Positions 40,153-50,633 of a DNA stretch of 64,000 nucleotides are shown here, piece after piece. The translations under genes were made by a program, and so were the position numbers. Positions within the stretch are counted from its first letter, which is position 1. Every line of letters starts with the position of its first letter. Source of the DNA: Citrobacter sp. Awk 4 (GTDB taxonomy: Bacteria; Pseudomonadota; Gammaproteobacteria; Enterobacterales; Enterobacteriaceae); assembly GCF_028069725.1 (NCBI RefSeq), contig NZ_JANEWG010000022.1, forward strand, positions 1-64,000, read 5' to 3'. The notes beneath the pieces were generated by a model that did no database searches, was not told the DNA's origin, and saw only the letters and a program-made list of their open reading frames with translations.

Positions 40153-40341
40153 TACAGGCTTCCTGTACGCGATAAAACAAACAGGGTAGGTGGTTGGCTA
40201 TCACAAACCACTTCTACCCTGAAACCTCTTTTCTCGCTGTTCTCAGATGTTCCCCAGTAAGCTCCCGCGTATTGCGTATATATAACGGCATCTGCCTTCA
40301 TACATATTGTGCCTTTCGCTACCATTAATAAAAAACGACAT

Positions 40342-40369
40342 AAAAAAACGGCCCCGGAGGGACCGTTTT
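40342..40369 (-). terminator. Intrinsic terminator of adhE
   Basis: On the minus strand: a stem of AAAACGG(T)CCC / GGG(G)CCGTTTT with a short loop, followed by T7. Located about 30 nt after the adhE stop. The rest of 40153-40341 shows no gene. Confidence 0.85.
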
Positions 40370-40398
40370 CGGTATTTGCTGATATTTACGTGAGTAAA

Positions 40399-43077
40399 TT
40401 AAGCTGATTTTTTCGCTTTTTTGTCAGCTTTTGGCGCTGCGGCAACGTCTTTCTTCGCTGCAGTCTCACCTTCGCTGAATTCACGACCGTAGAAGGTATC
40501 CATCAGAATCTGCTTCAGTTCAGAGATCAGCGGGTAACGCGGGTTAGCGCCAGTACACTGGTCATCGAACGCATCTTCAGACAGTTTGTCCACGTTTGCC
40601 AGGAAGTCAGCTTCCTGAACGCCAGCTTCGCGGATTGACTTAGGAATACCCAGTTCAGCTTTCAGGCTTTCCAGCCATGCCAGCAGTTTTTCAATTTTCG
40701 CTGCGGTACGGTCGCCTGGAGCACTCAGACCCAGATGATCGGCGATTTCAGCATAACGACGACGTGCCTGTGGGCGGTCGTACTGGCTGAATGCCGTCTG
40801 TTTGGTCGGGTTGTCGTTTGCGTTGTAACGAATAACGTTACAGATCAGCAGGGCGTTCGCCAGACCGTGAGGAATATGGAACTGAGAACCCAGCTTATGC
40901 GCCATGGAGTGACATACACCCAGGAAGGCGTTAGCAAACGCGATACCGGCGATAGTCGCTGCACTGTGTACACGCTCACGCGCTACCGGGTTTTTAGACC
41001 CTTCATTGTAGGACGCTGGCAGGTTATCTTTCAGCAGTTTCAGAGCTTGCAGAGCCTGACCGTCAGAGAACTCAGAAGCCAGTACAGAAACGTAAGCTTC
41101 CAGTGCGTGAGTTACCGCATCCAGACCACCGAAGGCACACAGAGACTTCGGCATCTCCATTACCAGGTTGGCGTCAACAATCGCCATGTCTGGCGTCAGC
41201 GCATAGTCAGCCAGCGGGTATTTCTGACCAGTAGCGTCGTCGGTTACAACTGCAAACGGGGTAACTTCAGAACCGGTACCGGATGTGGTGGTGACCGCAA
41301 CCATCTTCGCTTTCACGCCCATTTTCGGGAACTTGTAGATACGTTTACGGATATCCATAAAGCGCAGCGCCAGTTCTTCGAAATGGGTTTCCGGATGCTC
41401 GTACATGACCCACATAATTTTCGCGGCGTCCATCGGGGAACCACCGCCCAGTGCGATAATAACGTCTGGTTTGAAGGAGTTGGCCAGCTCAGCGCCTTTA
41501 CGAACTACGCTCAGAGTTGGGTCAGCTTCAACTTCAAAGAACACTTCAGTTTCAACGCCAGCGGCTTTCAGAACAGAGGTGATCTGGTCAGCGTAACCGT
41601 TGTTGAACAGGAAGCGGTCAGTTACGATCAGCGCACGTTTGTGACCATCGGTAATCACTTCATCCAGTGCGATTGGCAGTGAGCCACGACGGAAGTAGAT
41701 AGATTTCGGAAGTTTGTGCCACAACATGTTTTCAGCTCGCTTAGCAACGGTTTTCTTGTTGATCAGGTGCTTAGGACCAACGTTTTCAGAGATGGAGTTA
41801 CCACCCCAGGAACCACAACCCAGAGTCAGGGAAGGTGCGAGTTTGAAGTTGTACAGGTCACCGATACCACCCTGAGAAGCCGGGGTGTTGATCAGGATAC
41901 GCGCGGTTTTCATCATCTGACCGAAGTAGTTGACGCGATCCTGCTGGTTATCCTGGTCGGTGTACAGGCAAGAGGTGTGACCGATACCGCCCATGGCGAC
42001 CAGTTTCTCAGCCTTAAGTACAGCGTCTTCAAAATCTTTAGCGCGGTACATTGCAAGCGTAGGAGACAGTTTTTCGTGAGCAAACGGCTCGCTTTCGTCA
42101 ACCACTTTTACTTCGCCGATCAGAATTTTGGTTGTTTCTGGTACGGTGAAGCCAGCCAGTTCAGCGATTTTGTACGCCGGCTGACCAACAATCGCTGCGT
42201 TCAGCGCGCCATTTTTCAGGATGATATCCTGAACGGCTTTCAGCTCTTTGCCCTGCAGCATGTAGCCGCCGTGGCTGGCGAAACGTTCACGAACGGCATC
42301 GTATACGGAGTCAACAACAACAACGGACTGTTCAGATGCACAGATTACGCCGTTATCGAAGGTTTTAGACATCAGTACGGAAGCGACTGCACGTTTGATA
42401 TCCGCTGTTTCGTCAATAACAACTGGCGTGTTGCCTGCGCCTACACCGATAGCTGGTTTACCGGAGCTGTACGCCGCCTTAACCATGCCCGGACCACCGG
42501 TAGCAAGGATCAGGTTGATGTCCGGATGGTGCATCAACGCGTTTGACAGTTCTACAGAAGGTTGATCGATCCAGCCGATCAGATCTTTCGGTGCCCCTGC
42601 AGCGATAGCAGCCTGCAGAACGATGTCGGCAGCTTTATTCGTTGCATCTTTAGCACGCGGGTGCGGAGAGAAGATGATGGCGTTACGGGTCTTCAGGCTG
42701 ATCAAAGATTTGAAGATCGCAGTAGACGTCGGGTTAGTGGTCGGAACGATACCACAGATGATACCAATCGGTTCAGCAATGGTGATAGTCCCGAAGGTGT
42801 GGTCTTCATCCAGCACACCACAGGTCTTTTCATCTTTGTAGGCGTTATAGATGTATTCAGAAGCGAAGTGGTTTTTAATCACTTTATCTTCGATGATACC
42901 CATGCCGGACTCGGCAACGGCCATCTTAGCGAGAGGAATTCGAGCATCTGCAGCGGCCAGAGCGGCGGCGCGGAAGATTTTGTCAACCTGTTCTTGAGTG
43001 AAACTGGCATATTCACGCTGGGCTTTTTTTACGCGCTCGACGAGTGCGTTAAGTTCAGCGACATTAGTAACAGCCAT
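40399..43077 (-). CDS. adhE: Bifunctional aldehyde-alcohol dehydrogenase AdhE
   Basis: An 892-residue fermentative enzyme that reduces acetyl-CoA to acetaldehyde and then ethanol, regenerating NAD+, and forms spirosome filaments. The N-terminal half is an aldehyde dehydrogenase with catalytic Cys in VICASEQSV (near residue 246). The C-terminal half is an iron-dependent alcohol dehydrogenase with the NAD loop [10 protein letters not shown] and Fe-binding histidines in [11 protein letters not shown] and FHIPHG. The lysine-rich tail ([10 protein letters not shown]) is typical. GGAGAG precedes the ATG. Confidence 0.98.
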   Translation of the reverse strand: MAVTNVAELNALVERVKKAQREYASFTQEQVDKIFRAAALAAADARIPLAKMAVAESGMGIIEDKVIKNHFASEYIYNAYKDEKTCGVLDEDHTFGTITIAEPIGIICGIVPTTNPTSTAIFKSLISLKTRNAIIFSPHPRAKDATNKAADIVLQAAIAAGAPKDLIGWIDQPSVELSNALMHHPDINLILATGGPGMVKAAYSSGKPAIGVGAGNTPVVIDETADIKRAVASVLMSKTFDNGVICASEQSVVVVDSVYDAVRERFASHGGYMLQGKELKAVQDIILKNGALNAAIVGQPAYKIAELAGFTVPETTKILIGEVKVVDESEPFAHEKLSPTLAMYRAKDFEDAVLKAEKLVAMGGIGHTSCLYTDQDNQQDRVNYFGQMMKTARILINTPASQGGIGDLYNFKLAPSLTLGCGSWGGNSISENVGPKHLINKKTVAKRAENMLWHKLPKSIYFRRGSLPIALDEVITDGHKRALIVTDRFLFNNGYADQITSVLKAAGVETEVFFEVEADPTLSVVRKGAELANSFKPDVIIALGGGSPMDAAKIMWVMYEHPETHFEELALRFMDIRKRIYKFPKMGVKAKMVAVTTTSGTGSEVTPFAVVTDDATGQKYPLADYALTPDMAIVDANLVMEMPKSLCAFGGLDAVTHALEAYVSVLASEFSDGQALQALKLLKDNLPASYNEGSKNPVARERVHSAATIAGIAFANAFLGVCHSMAHKLGSQFHIPHGLANALLICNVIRYNANDNPTKQTAFSQYDRPQARRRYAEIADHLGLSAPGDRTAAKIEKLLAWLESLKAELGIPKSIREAGVQEADFLANVDKLSEDAFDDQCTGANPRYPLISELKQILMDTFYGREFSEGETAAKKDVAAAPKADKKAKKSA

Positions 43078-43470
43078 AATGCTCTCCTGATAATGTTAAA
43101 CTTTTTTAGTAAATCATCTGCTCGATACGAGAGTATAGACAGATCGACGAAAGTTTGTGTAAAAGCCTGAAAATCAAACGGTTACTTAACGTCCATTTTG
43201 CTCTGATTTACTAAAAGAGCTTATGCCTTAGCGTTAACTGATTCTAGCGCATTATATCCAGGTGGCGGAAGCCAGATTACTCACTTCTGAGTAGTTATTA
43301 CGTGATCCGGATCAAATTTTCGCAAAGCTGACACCTTTCAGCAGGCCGTTTTTGCAATATCCGCCAAGTGTTGGTGAATTGTTGTTGTGAATGATAGTTG
43401 CATTATCATAATCCATACAAATTAATAACACTGGAGAATATAGTCAGATTACGCAGATTTGAGGTGAAGA
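43078..43470. other. adhE-ychE divergent control region
   Basis: About 390 bases that should hold the long adhE leader and promoters; in E. coli this is bound by Cra, FNR, NarL and Fis. Dyads seen are TGATCCGGATCA near 43304-43315 and TTACTCA-N4-TGAGTAG near 43278-43295. No ORF of substance is seen until the short ORF at 43471. Confidence 0.5.
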
Positions 43471-43551
43471 ATGCTGTTAAAAGGCGTATCTTCAGCGCGG
43501 TTTTTACCATTATTGACGACTAACTTCATACGGCTAACGCTCCGGAGCTAA
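43471..43551 (+). CDS. Possible 26-codon leader ORF upstream of ychE
   Basis: An ATG at 43471 has a strong GAGGTGAAG ribosome site and opens a 26-codon frame (MLLKGVSSARFLPLLTTNFI...) that ends TAA at 43549-43551, two bases before the ychE GTG. The ychE ribosome site (CGGAG) lies inside its last codons, so ychE translation could depend on ribosomes finishing this frame. The peptide is basic with a hydrophobic middle. Translation is unproven. Confidence 0.35.
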   Translation: MLLKGVSSARFLPLLTTNFIRLTLRS

Positions 43552-43553
43552 CC

Positions 43554-44201
43554 GTGATCCAAACGTTATTTGACTTCCCTGTGTACTTTAAATTTTTCAT
43601 CGGGTTATTTGCGCTGGTTAACCCGGTTGGGATTATTCCTGTCTTTATCAGTATGACCAGCTACCAGACGGCGGCGGCGCGCAACAAGACAAATCTGACC
43701 GCAAACTTGTCGGTCGCCATTATTTTGTGGACTTCACTCTTCCTGGGTGACGGCATTTTGCAGTTGTTCGGTATTTCGATTGATTCGTTCAGGATCGCGG
43801 GTGGGATTCTGGTTGTCACGATTGCGATGTCGATGATCAGTGGGAAACTGGGCGAAGATAAGCAGAACACACAAGAAAAATCAGAAACTGCAATACGTGA
43901 AAACATCGGTGTTGTACCGCTGGCGTTGCCCTTAATGGCAGGGCCGGGTGCTATCAGTTCGACGATAGTCTGGGGTACGCGATATAACAACATTATGCAC
44001 CTGGTGGGTTTTTTCGTTGCTATTGCCGTTTTTGCTCTGTGCTGTTGGGGCTTATTCCGTATGGCGCCGTGGTTGGTACGGTTGCTGGGACAAACCGGCA
44101 TTAACGTCATTACACGTATCATGGGCCTATTGCTGATGGCGTTGGGCATTGAGTTCATCGTGACAGGGTTGAAAGCCATTTTCCCTGGCCTCCTCAACTG
44201 A
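43554..44201 (+). CDS. ychE: MarC-family inner-membrane protein YchE
   Basis: A 215-residue protein with six predicted spans and the MarC-family motifs FALVNPVGIIPVFISMT near the N-terminus and PLALPLMAGPGAIS in the middle. The start is the GTG at 43554, giving the same length as E. coli. Early reports of MarC as a drug efflux protein were not upheld, and no function is known. It follows the short ORF at 43471 and has its own terminator. Confidence 0.93.
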   Translation: MIQTLFDFPVYFKFFIGLFALVNPVGIIPVFISMTSYQTAAARNKTNLTANLSVAIILWTSLFLGDGILQLFGISIDSFRIAGGILVVTIAMSMISGKLGEDKQNTQEKSETAIRENIGVVPLALPLMAGPGAISSTIVWGTRYNNIMHLVGFFVAIAVFALCCWGLFRMAPWLVRLLGQTGINVITRIMGLLLMALGIEFIVTGLKAIFPGLLN

Positions 44202-44217
44202 CACATCTTTCATAGAG

Positions 44218-44246
44218 ACGGAGTCAACATTGACTCCGTTTTTTTA
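44218..44246 (+). terminator. Intrinsic terminator of ychE
   Basis: Stem ACGGAGTCA / TGACTCCGT with an ACAT loop, followed by T7, 16 nt after the stop. Confidence 0.92.
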
Positions 44247-44964
44247 CGCCATCAGTAAAGGCGATCCCATGCGTTGAAAATTAACGTGAGAAAAGAATCA
44301 ACATGAAAGCATTTCGATTTAATTTCTTGTTGATTTAACGGGGTTTTATTCAATTTTTATGTATTAAAAATACGCGTCTCACTGTTATTTTATTTACATC
44401 ATGCCAGGGGGCTTGATGAAGGATTATCGAAATGTTATTAGTTATTTCAGCGCCACGCCAGATGAATGTGCTAAATAATGACCAGTTGTTAAATTTATGT
44501 GCACATCAGTCTTCACTTAACGCCTGGGGATGTCGACGGGAATGTGTTTGCGATAACTTATTGATAAAAGTGACTTATCATCGATATTGCTCTCTCAAAC
44601 GATGTCTTCAGGCTGGTGTGTTTTTTTCTACAAAAGAGAATTAGTTAACAAATCTGTAAATTGTATTGGCGGTTAAGAAACGCATTTGGTACTTTCCGGC
44701 GAGATATTTTCAGCAGATCTCACGTAGTTGAGAACTATTGTCAATAAAACGATTTACAGAATAAAAGCGCGTCTCTGACAGGGGAGGCGTAGACGGAATC
44801 GACGTAAGACGATCATTCGAATCGTCAAAATAAATAAAGTCGGTGATAGCAACGTAGTAAACGAACTGACAGCAGCAAAATCTCCGGTGCTGTACAGAAA
44901 CCCTAACGGGATTAAACAGGCTGGCTAAAAAGCCAGTAATTATAATGAGTGGAGTACAAACACA
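44247..44964. other. Long oppA upstream region
   Basis: About 720 bases before oppA. A 70-codon frame at 44432-44644 (MLLVISAPRQMNVLNNDQLL...) has an AAGGA eight bases before its ATG, but its composition is not protein-like and I do not call it. The last 160 bases should be the long oppA leader. The C/A-rich ACAAACACA next to the oppA start is the type of sequence paired by the GcvB small RNA, which represses oppA in E. coli and Salmonella. Confidence 0.5.
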
Positions 44965-46596
44965 ATGTCTAACATCACAAAAAAAAGTTTAGTAGCTGCG
45001 GGGATTTTAACTGCGCTGGTCGCCGGAAACGTTGCAATGGCCGCGGATGTACCGGCTGGCGTTCAACTCTCCGATAAGCAAACTCTGGTGCGCAATAATG
45101 GTTCCGAAGTTCAGTCTCTCGACCCGCACAAAATTGAAGGGGTACCGGAGTCGAACATTAGCCGCGATCTGTTTGAAGGCTTATTGGTAAGCGATGTTGA
45201 AGGACATCCGTCAGCAGGTGTTGCAGAAAAATGGGAAAACAAAGATTTTAAAGTCTGGACCTTCCATCTGCGTAAAAATGCCAAATGGTCAGACGGCACG
45301 CCGGTTACCGCACATGACTTTGTTTATAGCTGGCAACGTCTCGCCAACCCGAATACCGCGTCACCTTATGCAAGTTATCTCCAGTATGGGCATATCGCGA
45401 ATATTGACGATATTATCGCGGGTAAAAAACCATCAACCGATCTCGGCGTAAAAGCGATTGATGATAATACGTTCGAAGTCACCCTGAGCGAGCCGGTTCC
45501 CTATTTCTATAAACTGCTGGTTCACCCGTCCGTTTCTCCAGTACCTAAAGCCGCTGTTGAAAAATTTGGTGAGAAGTGGACTCAGCCCGCCAATATTGTC
45601 ACCAATGGTGCGTACAAACTGAAAGATTGGGTGGTGAACGAGCGTATCGTGCTTGAGCGCAATACGAACTATTGGGATAACGACAAGACGGTTATTAATC
45701 AGGTCACTTATCTGCCTATCTCTTCCGAAGTCACTGATGTTAACCGCTATCGCAGCGGCGAAATCGACATGACCTACAACAACATGCCGATTGAATTATT
45801 CCAGAAGCTGAAGAAAGAGATCCCGGATGAGGTTCGCGTCGATCCTTATCTGTGTACTTACTATTACGAAATCAATAACCAGAAAGCACCGTTTAATGAC
45901 GTTCGTGTTCGTACCGCACTGAAAATGGCGCTGGATCGCGATATCATCGTCAACAAAGTGAAAAATCAGGGCGACCTGCCAGCCTATAGCTACACCCCTC
46001 CGTATACCGATGGCGCAAAACTGGTTGAACCGGAATGGTTTAAGTGGTCACAGGAAAAACGTAACGAAGAAGCGAAAAAACTGTTGGCCGAAGCGGGCTT
46101 TACTGCTGATAAGCCGTTAACGTTCGACCTGCTTTACAACACCTCCGATCTGCATAAAAAGCTGGCGATCGCAGTGGCTTCCATCTGGAAGAAAAATCTG
46201 GGCGCTAATGTGAAGCTGGAAAACCAGGAATGGAAAACGTTCCTCGATACCCGTCATCAGGGAACCTTTGATGTGGCACGTGCTGGCTGGTGTGCGGATT
46301 ATAATGAACCGACATCCTTCCTGAATACCATGCTGTCTGACAGCTCGAACAACACCGCTCACTATAAGAGCCCTGCGTTCGATAAGCTGATTGGCGACAC
46401 GCTGAAGGTCACTGACGAAGCGCAGCGTACCGAGCTGTACACGAAAGCAGAACAGCAACTTGATAAAGACTCTGCAATTGTGCCGGTTTATTATTACGTT
46501 AACGCTCGCCTGGTGAAACCCTGGGTAGGCGGTTATACCGGTAAAGACCCGATGGATAATATCTACGTTAAAAACTTGTATATTATCAAGCATTAA
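44965..46596 (+). CDS. oppA: Oligopeptide-binding protein OppA
   Basis: The 543-residue periplasmic receptor of the Opp importer, binding peptides of two to five residues with little sequence preference. A 26-residue signal peptide ends ...AGNVAMA before ADVPAGVQL. The family 5 solute-binding signature (VAEKWENKDFKVWTFHLRKN, then WSDGTPVTAHDF) is present. GTGGAG precedes the ATG and a GcvB-like target overlaps this region. It is first of oppABCDF; the 121-nt gap before oppB often serves differential expression. Confidence 0.98.
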   Translation: MSNITKKSLVAAGILTALVAGNVAMAADVPAGVQLSDKQTLVRNNGSEVQSLDPHKIEGVPESNISRDLFEGLLVSDVEGHPSAGVAEKWENKDFKVWTFHLRKNAKWSDGTPVTAHDFVYSWQRLANPNTASPYASYLQYGHIANIDDIIAGKKPSTDLGVKAIDDNTFEVTLSEPVPYFYKLLVHPSVSPVPKAAVEKFGEKWTQPANIVTNGAYKLKDWVVNERIVLERNTNYWDNDKTVINQVTYLPISSEVTDVNRYRSGEIDMTYNNMPIELFQKLKKEIPDEVRVDPYLCTYYYEINNQKAPFNDVRVRTALKMALDRDIIVNKVKNQGDLPAYSYTPPYTDGAKLVEPEWFKWSQEKRNEEAKKLLAEAGFTADKPLTFDLLYNTSDLHKKLAIAVASIWKKNLGANVKLENQEWKTFLDTRHQGTFDVARAGWCADYNEPTSFLNTMLSDSSNNTAHYKSPAFDKLIGDTLKVTDEAQRTELYTKAEQQLDKDSAIVPVYYYVNARLVKPWVGGYTGKDPMDNIYVKNLYIIKH

Positions 46597-46717
46597 TGGC
46601 AAGACGTGGGGCAAACGAGTTTTGCCCCACAGTGTCTTTTTTTCATCGCACTATAAACACCTCAGCTGAGTTCGTTTGACGCAGAGGTGTAAAGGCACAC
46701 GCCAGAAGGTACGGGCA

Positions 46718-47638
46718 ATGTTGAAATTTATTTTACGTCGCTGTCTGGAAGCGATTCCAACACTCTTTATTCTTATCACTATTTCATTCTTTATGATGCG
46801 TCTTGCGCCGGGAAGTCCTTTCACCGGTGAACGCGCGCTGCCGCCAGAGGTTCTGGCGAATATTGAAGCGAAATATCATCTGAATGACCCCATCAGTACG
46901 CAGTATTTCAGCTATCTGAAGCAGTTGGCGCACGGTGATTTTGGGCCTTCTTTCAAATACAAAGATTACACGGTCAATGACCTGGTTGCCTCAAGCTTCC
47001 CGGTGTCGGCAAAACTGGGCGCCGCTGCCTTTTTCCTCGCAGTGATTCTCGGCGTAAGCGCGGGGGTCATCGCCGCACTTAACCAGAACACGCGCTGGGA
47101 TTACACGGTGATGGGGGTGGCTATGACCGGGGTGGTTATCCCCAGCTTCGTCGTGGCCCCATTACTGGTGATGATATTTGCTATCACGCTCAAATGGCTG
47201 CCCGGCGGAGGCTGGAATGGCGGGGCGTTGAAATTTATGATTTTGCCTATGGTGGCGCTGTCACTTGCCTATATCGCCAGTATCGCTCGTATTACTCGTG
47301 GTTCGATGATTGAAGTACTGCACTCCAACTTTATTCGTACCGCTCGGGCGAAAGGGTTGCCGATGCGCCGGATTATTTTCCGTCACGCGTTAAAACCCGC
47401 GTTGTTGCCTGTTCTGTCTTATATGGGACCGGCGTTTGTCGGCATTATTACAGGCTCGATGGTCATTGAGACAATCTATGGGTTGCCGGGGATCGGCCAG
47501 TTGTTCGTTAACGGGGCGTTGAACCGTGACTATTCGCTGGTACTGAGTCTGACCATTCTTGTGGGGACGCTGACCATTGTGTTTAACGCTATCGTCGATG
47601 TGCTGTACGCCGTCATCGATCCGAAGATTCGTTACTGA
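46718..47638 (+). CDS. oppB: Oligopeptide ABC transporter permease OppB
   Basis: A 306-residue inner-membrane permease with six spans; the start is the ATG at 46718 with AAGG upstream (the frame is open 14 codons further back without support). The BPD_transp_1 coupling motif EAA-loop region is RTARAKGLPMRRIIFRHALKPA near residue 220. It pairs with OppC to form the peptide channel. It is followed 14 nt later by oppC. Confidence 0.97.
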   Translation: MLKFILRRCLEAIPTLFILITISFFMMRLAPGSPFTGERALPPEVLANIEAKYHLNDPISTQYFSYLKQLAHGDFGPSFKYKDYTVNDLVASSFPVSAKLGAAAFFLAVILGVSAGVIAALNQNTRWDYTVMGVAMTGVVIPSFVVAPLLVMIFAITLKWLPGGGWNGGALKFMILPMVALSLAYIASIARITRGSMIEVLHSNFIRTARAKGLPMRRIIFRHALKPALLPVLSYMGPAFVGIITGSMVIETIYGLPGIGQLFVNGALNRDYSLVLSLTILVGTLTIVFNAIVDVLYAVIDPKIRY

Positions 47639-47652
47639 TACTGGAGCTCGCT

Positions 47653-48561
47653 ATGATGTTAAGTAAGAAAAACAGCGAGACGCTGGAAAACTTCAGTGAA
47701 AAGCTGGAGGTCGAAGGCCGTAGTCTTTGGCAAGACGCCCGTCGTCGTTTTATGCACAACCGTGCGGCGGTGGCCAGTCTCGTGGTTCTGGTTGTCATCG
47801 CGCTGTTTGTCGCGCTGGCACCGATGTTGTCGCAGTTTACCTATTTCGATACGGACTGGGGCATGATGTCGAGTGCGCCAGATATGGAATCGGGTCACTA
47901 TTTCGGCACGGACTCTTCCGGACGCGACCTGCTGGTGCGTGTGGCGATCGGTGGGCGTATATCGCTGATGGTTGGGATTGCCGCTGCGCTGGTGGCGGTG
48001 TTCGTAGGGACGTTATACGGCTCGTTATCGGGCTATCTTGGCGGCAAAATTGACTCTGTCATGATGCGCTTGCTTGAAATCCTCAACTCCTTTCCGTTCA
48101 TGTTTTTTGTTATTTTGCTGGTGACTTTCTTTGGTCAAAATATCCTGCTGATTTTTGTGGCGATCGGGATGGTGTCCTGGCTGGATATGGCGCGTATTGT
48201 TCGGGGCCAGACATTAAGCCTGAAACGTAAAGAGTTTATTGAAGCGGCTTTGGTTGGCGGTGTTTCCACGGGCAGTATCGTGATTCGCCATATCGTACCT
48301 AACGTTCTGGGTGTGGTAGTTGTGTATGCCTCACTGTTGGTGCCGAGCATGATCCTGTTCGAATCCTTCCTGAGTTTCCTCGGGTTAGGCACCCAGGAGC
48401 CGTTGAGCAGTTGGGGAGCCTTGTTGAGCGATGGTGCCAACTCAATGGAAGTTTCACCGTGGCTGCTGCTCTTCCCGGCAGGTTTCCTCGTGGTGACGTT
48501 ATTCTGTTTTAACTTTATTGGCGATGGCCTGCGTGATGCCCTCGACCCGAAAGACCGTTAA
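47653..48561 (+). CDS. oppC: Oligopeptide ABC transporter permease OppC
   Basis: A 302-residue permease with a longer cytoplasmic N-terminus than OppB (first span near residue 40) and the coupling loop [21 protein letters not shown] near residue 200. It partners OppB in the membrane and contacts OppD/OppF. Two Met codons start the frame; CTGGAG lies upstream. It is followed 11 nt later by oppD. Confidence 0.97.
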   Translation: MMLSKKNSETLENFSEKLEVEGRSLWQDARRRFMHNRAAVASLVVLVVIALFVALAPMLSQFTYFDTDWGMMSSAPDMESGHYFGTDSSGRDLLVRVAIGGRISLMVGIAAALVAVFVGTLYGSLSGYLGGKIDSVMMRLLEILNSFPFMFFVILLVTFFGQNILLIFVAIGMVSWLDMARIVRGQTLSLKRKEFIEAALVGGVSTGSIVIRHIVPNVLGVVVVYASLLVPSMILFESFLSFLGLGTQEPLSSWGALLSDGANSMEVSPWLLLFPAGFLVVTLFCFNFIGDGLRDALDPKDR

Positions 48562-48572
48562 GGAGTGCAGCC

Positions 48573-49586
48573 ATGAGTGTAATTGAAACCTCAACCGCGC
48601 CGCTCGCGCAGCAACAGGCTAACGCACTGCTGAACGTGACAGATCTTCGCGTGACATTCAGTACGCCAGACGGTGATGTTACCGCGGTTAACGATTTAAA
48701 CTTTTCGCTTCGCGCAGGGGAAACGCTCGGGATTGTTGGTGAGTCAGGTTCTGGCAAATCACAGACGGCGTTTGCGTTGATGGGACTGCTGGCGGCAAAT
48801 GGACACATTGGCGGTTCAGCGAAGTTTAATGGTCGCGAAATACTGAACTTACCCGAGCGCGAGCTAAACAAACTGCGTGCTGAGCAAATATCGATGATTT
48901 TTCAGGATCCCATGACCTCACTGAACCCGTATATGCGGGTCGGAGAGCAGTTAATGGAAGTTCTGATGCTGCATAAAGGAATGAGTAAAGCTGAGGCATT
49001 TGAAGAGTCTGTGAAAATGCTGGATGCGGTCAAAATGCCGGAAGCGCGTAAGCGCATGAAAATGTTCCCGCATGAATTTTCTGGCGGTATGCGCCAGCGC
49101 GTCATGATCGCGATGGCGTTGCTTTGCCGCCCTAAATTACTGATTGCCGATGAACCTACTACGGCGCTCGATGTCACCGTTCAGGCACAGATTATGACGC
49201 TGTTGAATGAACTCAAACGTGAATTTAACACCGCCATTATCATGATCACGCATGACCTCGGCGTGGTGGCAGGCATTTGCGACAAAGTTCTGGTGATGTA
49301 CGCGGGGCGTACGATGGAATATGGCAATGCACGCGACGTGTTTTATCAACCCGTTCATCCGTATTCTATCGGCTTGCTCAATGCTGTACCGCGTCTGGAT
49401 GCGGAAGGGGAATCTATGTTAACGATTCCTGGTAACCCGCCGAACCTGCTGCGTTTGCCAAAAGGCTGCCCATTCCAGCCTCGCTGCCCTCATGCGATGG
49501 AAATATGCAGCAGTGCGCCTCCTCTTGAGGAATTTAGCCCTGGCCGCCTGCGCGCCTGCTTTAAAGCGGTGGAGGATCTGGTATGA
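48573..49586 (+). CDS. oppD: Oligopeptide ABC transporter ATP-binding protein OppD
   Basis: A 337-residue ATPase with Walker [10 protein letters not shown] near residue 55, the signature [15 protein letters not shown], Walker [13 protein letters not shown], and the H-loop MITHDLG. The C-terminal oligopeptide-transporter extension carries the Cys group [14 protein letters not shown], which binds a [4Fe-4S] cluster in related Dpp/Opp ATPases. It overlaps oppF by 4 nt (ATGA). Confidence 0.97.
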   Translation: MSVIETSTAPLAQQQANALLNVTDLRVTFSTPDGDVTAVNDLNFSLRAGETLGIVGESGSGKSQTAFALMGLLAANGHIGGSAKFNGREILNLPERELNKLRAEQISMIFQDPMTSLNPYMRVGEQLMEVLMLHKGMSKAEAFEESVKMLDAVKMPEARKRMKMFPHEFSGGMRQRVMIAMALLCRPKLLIADEPTTALDVTVQAQIMTLLNELKREFNTAIIMITHDLGVVAGICDKVLVMYAGRTMEYGNARDVFYQPVHPYSIGLLNAVPRLDAEGESMLTIPGNPPNLLRLPKGCPFQPRCPHAMEICSSAPPLEEFSPGRLRACFKAVEDLV

Positions 49587-50587
49587 ACGCGGTGACTGAA
49601 CAACGAAAAGTGCTTCTCGAAATTGCCGATCTGAAAGTGCACTTTGACATCAAAGACGGTAAACAATGGTTCTGGCAACCCGCGAAAACCCTGAAGGCGG
49701 TCGATGGCGTGACGCTGCGACTGTATGAAGGGGAAACGCTGGGCGTCGTGGGCGAATCAGGCTGCGGAAAATCAACCTTCGCCAGGGCGATTATTGGGCT
49801 GGTGAAAGCCACTGACGGCAGAGTGGCCTGGTTGGGTAAAGATCTGCTGGGAATGAAGCCGGAAGAGTGGCGCGCGGTGCGTAGCGATATCCAGATGATT
49901 TTTCAGGACCCGCTGGCTTCGCTGAATCCGCGTATGACGATTGGGGAAATTATTGCCGAACCGCTACGGACCTATCATCCCAAACTGTCGCGTCAGGAAG
50001 TGCGTGACCGTGTGAAGGCGATGATGATGAAGGTAGGACTTCTGCCAAACCTGATCAACCGCTATCCGCACGAGTTTTCCGGCGGGCAATGCCAGCGTAT
50101 CGGTATTGCGCGAGCGTTGATCCTTGAGCCAAAGCTGATTATTTGTGATGAGCCGGTTTCCGCGCTCGACGTTTCCATTCAGGCTCAGGTAGTGAATCTG
50201 CTGCAACAATTACAGCGTGAAATGGGGCTTTCACTGATTTTCATCGCGCACGACCTGGCGGTGGTGAAACATATCTCCGACCGCGTTCTGGTAATGTATT
50301 TGGGGCATGCAGTGGAACTGGGCACCTATGACGAGGTGTACCATAATCCTCTGCATCCCTATACCAAAGCGTTAATGTCGGCAGTGCCGATCCCGGACCC
50401 TGATCTGGAAAAGAACAAATCCATTCAACTGCTGGAAGGGGAGTTACCGTCGCCAATTAATCCGCCATCAGGCTGTGTATTTCGCACGCGTTGCCCCATC
50501 GCCGGGCCAGAATGTGCTAAAACGCGGCCAGTGCTGGAGGGCAGTTTCCGACATGCTGTTTCCTGCCTGAAAGTAGACCCGTTATAA
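49583..50587 (+). CDS. oppF: Oligopeptide ABC transporter ATP-binding protein OppF
   Basis: A 334-residue partner of OppD with Walker [10 protein letters not shown], signature [15 protein letters not shown], Walker [13 protein letters not shown] and H-loop IAHDLAV. The C-terminal Cys group ([12 protein letters not shown]) is present as in OppD. It starts within the oppD stop. A hairpin follows at 50593, and then a K+ channel gene not found here in K-12. Confidence 0.97.
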   Translation: MNAVTEQRKVLLEIADLKVHFDIKDGKQWFWQPAKTLKAVDGVTLRLYEGETLGVVGESGCGKSTFARAIIGLVKATDGRVAWLGKDLLGMKPEEWRAVRSDIQMIFQDPLASLNPRMTIGEIIAEPLRTYHPKLSRQEVRDRVKAMMMKVGLLPNLINRYPHEFSGGQCQRIGIARALILEPKLIICDEPVSALDVSIQAQVVNLLQQLQREMGLSLIFIAHDLAVVKHISDRVLVMYLGHAVELGTYDEVYHNPLHPYTKALMSAVPIPDPDLEKNKSIQLLEGELPSPINPPSGCVFRTRCPIAGPECAKTRPVLEGSFRHAVSCLKVDPL

Positions 50588-50592
50588 TGGTG

Positions 50593-50615
50593 AGGGCCGA
50601 CATGATGTCGGCCCT
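50593..50615 (+). terminator. Hairpin after oppF
   Basis: A strong GC-rich dyad AGGGCCGAC / GTCGGCCCT with an ATGAT loop, starting 6 nt after the oppF stop. Only a weak T-tract (TATCATT) follows, so it may slow rather than stop polymerase, letting some transcription reach the channel gene 18 nt later. Confidence 0.6.
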
Positions 50616-50633
50616 TATCATTGCGAGGTCACT

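Noticed and set aside
41716-42546. 276-codon frame antisense to adhE
   Set aside because: Same reason: codon-bias artefact opposite a conserved gene.
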